Part shown: in pieces, positions 62,298 through 64,000 of the stretch | Layout: each line of letters begins with the position of its first letter | Numbering within the stretch: the first letter of the stretch is position 1 | NCBI RefSeq assembly: GCF_014041995.1 | Contig: NZ_CP059492.1 | Span: forward strand, 744,001-808,000 | Length of the DNA: 64,000 bases | DNA from: Changpingibacter yushuensis | GTDB lineage: Bacteria > Actinomycetota > Actinomycetes > Actinomycetales > Actinomycetaceae | Direction of reading: 5' to 3' | The notes under the pieces: model-generated | Seen by the model: the letters and a program-made list of their open reading frames with translations, nothing else | Database searches by the model: none | What the model was told of the DNA's origin: nothing | Program-made: the position numbers and the translations under genes

Positions 62298-63023
62298 CTA
62301 GGCCTCGACGAACGAACGTAGATGCTCGAGGTAGAGCAACTTGACAGCAAATCGATACTTCTGATCCTTGATGTCACCGCCCTTTTTGACGAGAGTAATC
62401 TTGCTGCCGGCAAAATCAGCAGCTTTGCCAGCAAGCCACAAGGGAGCAATCTTTTTCTGCTCGTTTTCTGGCTCGGATCTTGGTCGCAATTCAGAAAGCA
62501 GGTTATCGAGATCTTGCCCGCATTCATGGGCATATTCGAGGAATTCCCGGTACCCGTTGTCACTGAGGTTCTTCTCGTCGACGTAAACGCAAGCTTGCTT
62601 GCCACTGATGCAGATGCTTATTCCATGTTCGACAATCTTGGTTGTAGCTTCGGTCTCGATCGCATCGACGTAGTCTCTTGCGGTCTTGGGGTGGCCGATG
62701 AAGATAATTTTCTGGTCTGAGGAGAGCGGCGTCGCAGCGAATCTCTTCTCATCAAAGACCGAAGCTTCGACAGAACCATCGACAGGGCCAACGATGTTCT
62801 CGCCGTCATCATCATTGGCACCAATCAGAGTATAGAGCTGCTTGCTATATTTCCCGCAGCCTTTTGCCTCGACTATTACAACCGATTCTTTGGTTCCAAA
62901 CATCTTTGCGCCTTCCGTACCGTATTTCTTCTTGAAGTTGATTATAGAAGAGCCGCTGCACGCTAATGTGATTACGCCGATAGATTGTTCTATTTCTTCC
63001 TGTTCAATATTAAAAGCGTTCAC
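62298..63023 (-). CDS. Uncharacterised protein next to the broken membrane gene
   Basis: 241 residues from GTG 63023, the nearest start with a plausible (weak) AAGAG site. The longer open frame to 63986 is antisense to parA and is spurious in its first half. No domain is recognised. The middle (about residues 30-150) looks like an alpha/beta fold (KESVVIVEAKGCGKYSKQLYTLIG, then KIIFIGHPKTARDYVDAIE). The C-terminus is charged and ends LEHLRSFVEA. It probably works with the gene that follows. Confidence 0.65.
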   Translation of the reverse strand: MNAFNIEQEEIEQSIGVITLACSGSSIINFKKKYGTEGAKMFGTKESVVIVEAKGCGKYSKQLYTLIGANDDDGENIVGPVDGSVEASVFDEKRFAATPLSSDQKIIFIGHPKTARDYVDAIETEATTKIVEHGISICISGKQACVYVDEKNLSDNGYREFLEYAHECGQDLDNLLSELRPRSEPENEQKKIAPLWLAGKAADFAGSKITLVKKGGDIKDQKYRFAVKLLYLEHLRSFVEA

Positions 63024-63122
63024 TATTGAACTCTTTTCTGATATGATGGAGAACGTGATAGATAAACGTCCGGCGAACCTCTTCCACAATCCGCTCGCCG
63101 GACCCGGTGCAAGGGAGGGCTT

Positions 63123-63890
63123 ATGCGGACTCTCGCGATAAGCAACTACAAGGGAGACGTGGGCAAGACCACGACCGCCGTGAACCTGGCGACCATCTAC
63201 GCCGGGCAGGGGCGGCGGGTGCTGCTCATCGATCTCGATCCGCAGGCATCCGCCACCGACTTCTTCGGGTTGTACGGGCGCGCCGAGGAAGAGAGGAGGA
63301 CTTCGGTCGAGCTGCTCTACGGAAACACCACCGTGACAGATGTGGCCTATGGCACCGATGTCGACGGACTTTCCGTGGTGCCCTCGGTCATCGACCTCAT
63401 CGACCAGAACGAGCTGCTGCTGCGCGAGCAGCGCCTGAAGTTCGCGCTCGACGACGCGGCAGACGACTTCGACATCTGCATCATCGACTGCAGCCCCGTG
63501 ATGAAGCGCCTGGCCTTCAACGCCTATCTCGCGACATCGGGCGACGGCATGATCGTCATCCCCGTGAAACTGGACGGCTCCGTCATGCGCGGCACTGCAC
63601 TCACGGCGAACGCCACGCGCGCCATCGCCGATGCACTGCGTATGCCCACGCCCAAGTACCGCATCCTGCGCACCTGCGTGCCGGGGCGGCAGACCCGAAG
63701 CGAGGCGATCGGGACCGACGTGCTCGACAGCTTCTTCCCGGATGAGCAGTTCCGCACCGTCATACATGCGTCCACGAAGGTGTGCGAGGGGTCGTGGCAG
63801 TGGAGGCCCGTTGTGGCGTTCGAGCCGAAGAGCCGTCCCGCCCGGGAATATCTGGCGCTCGCGGAGGAGATCGACCATGAGTGCGCGTAG
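63123..63890 (+). CDS. parA: ParA-family partition ATPase
   Basis: 255 residues. The deviant Walker A motif is YKGDVGKTTTAVNLA at residues 8-22; the common KGGVGKTT has Asp in place of the second Gly here. Walker A' and B follow at RRVLLIDLDPQASATDFFGL (residues 32-51) and ICIIDCSPVMKRL (about 118-130). GGGAGGG precedes the ATG closely. It overlaps the start of parB by 14 nt. Partition ATPases occur on plasmids and integrative elements, where they aid maintenance. Confidence 0.93.
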   Translation: MRTLAISNYKGDVGKTTTAVNLATIYAGQGRRVLLIDLDPQASATDFFGLYGRAEEERRTSVELLYGNTTVTDVAYGTDVDGLSVVPSVIDLIDQNELLLREQRLKFALDDAADDFDICIIDCSPVMKRLAFNAYLATSGDGMIVIPVKLDGSVMRGTALTANATRAIADALRMPTPKYRILRTCVPGRQTRSEAIGTDVLDSFFPDEQFRTVIHASTKVCEGSWQWRPVVAFEPKSRPAREYLALAEEIDHECA

Positions 63891-64000
63891 CGACGTGGCG
63901 GCGGGATTCTCCATCAGCGGGCTGCTGGACTCCACATCCAAGACGCGCAGCCGCTTCCCCGTCGTCGAGATAGCGGTGGACCTCATCGCAGACCATCCGT
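63877..64000 (+). CDS. parB: ParB-like partition protein (partial, runs off window)
   Basis: Only 41 codons are inside the window, beginning MSARSDVAAGFSISGLLD and reaching SRFPVVEIAVDLIADHP, the usual start of a ParB N-terminal domain. The ATG at 63877 lies inside parA in another frame (14-nt overlap), a common parA-parB layout. The remainder is not visible. Confidence 0.75.
   Translation, partial: MSARSDVAAGFSISGLLDSTSKTRSRFPVVEIAVDLIADHP

Noticed and set aside
62298-63986. Open frame of 562 codons on the minus strand spanning parA
   Set aside because: Only the part up to about 63023 looks protein-like. The rest is antisense to parA, whose ATPase motifs are unmistakable.

Overview
The window reads as a chromosome segment of a fermentative, high-GC Gram-positive actinobacterium, most like an Actinomycetaceae or Bifidobacteriaceae relative. 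The reasons are the phosphoketolase, the PoxB and Pta-AckA acetate genes, the frequent GTG starts and the GuaA and transporter families. I cannot name a genus. The right-hand third (about 40.35-64.0 kb) is an integrated mobile element inserted immediately after guaA. Its base composition is visibly patchier and its genes recall Coriobacteriia-type mobile elements (inference).

Layout of the host part. 1-2.0 kb: a GntR-controlled ABC exporter whose permease runs off the left edge. 2.2-9.0 kb: a Gfo/Idh/MocA oxidoreductase, a sodium:solute symporter and a small membrane protein, followed by a first fixABCX set. 9.4-12.8 kb: two TetR regulators, a decayed acyl-CoA synthetase tail and an iron-sulfur GltD-like flavoprotein. 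13.4-16.6 kb: a second, closely similar fixABCX set. 17-19.4 kb: phosphoketolase. 19.5-21.8 kb: an ArsR/CDF metal-export pair and a DUF2975/Xre pair. 21.9-24.8 kb: an SDR and pyruvate oxidase. 25.1-32.4 kb: a third, divergent fixABCX set in one operon with acyl-CoA dehydrogenase, SDR and crotonase genes, below an AraC regulator. 32.6-38.6 kb: an ABC-class ATPase, ackA, pta and an RluA-type pseudouridine synthase. 38.8-40.3 kb: guaA.

How the host genes fit together. Phosphoketolase makes acetyl-phosphate, and AckA and Pta connect it to acetate/ATP and acetyl-CoA. PoxB oxidises pyruvate to acetate and passes electrons to quinone. Three FixABCX complexes (electron-transfer flavoprotein, ETF:quinone-oxidoreductase-like FixC and ferredoxin-like FixX) within 26 kb point to heavy investment in flavin-based electron transfer. 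The third is physically linked to enzymes that interconvert enoyl-, hydroxyacyl- and acyl-CoA.

Layout of the element. 40.35-43.05 kb: repeats next to guaA, an Xre repressor divergent from an excisionase and tyrosine integrase, and a MobC-like protein. 43.2-59.1 kb (minus strand): a complete type 1-like BREX phage-defence operon read as RHH protein, brxA, brxB, brxC, pglX, a Fic-domain protein, pglZ, brxL, then three uncharacterised genes. 59.1-60.6 kb: a long gene-free stretch, a YraN-like protein and an excisionase-like DNA-binding protein. 60.8-63.0 kb: an uncharacterised membrane protein gene broken by a single in-frame TGA, plus a partner. 63.1-64.0 kb: parA and the start of parB. The other end of the element lies beyond the window.

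The points most worth a second look are the three FixABCX loci with two different FixX types, the Fic gene inside the BREX operon with its RHH leader and zinc-ribbon tail genes, and the guaA insertion site.
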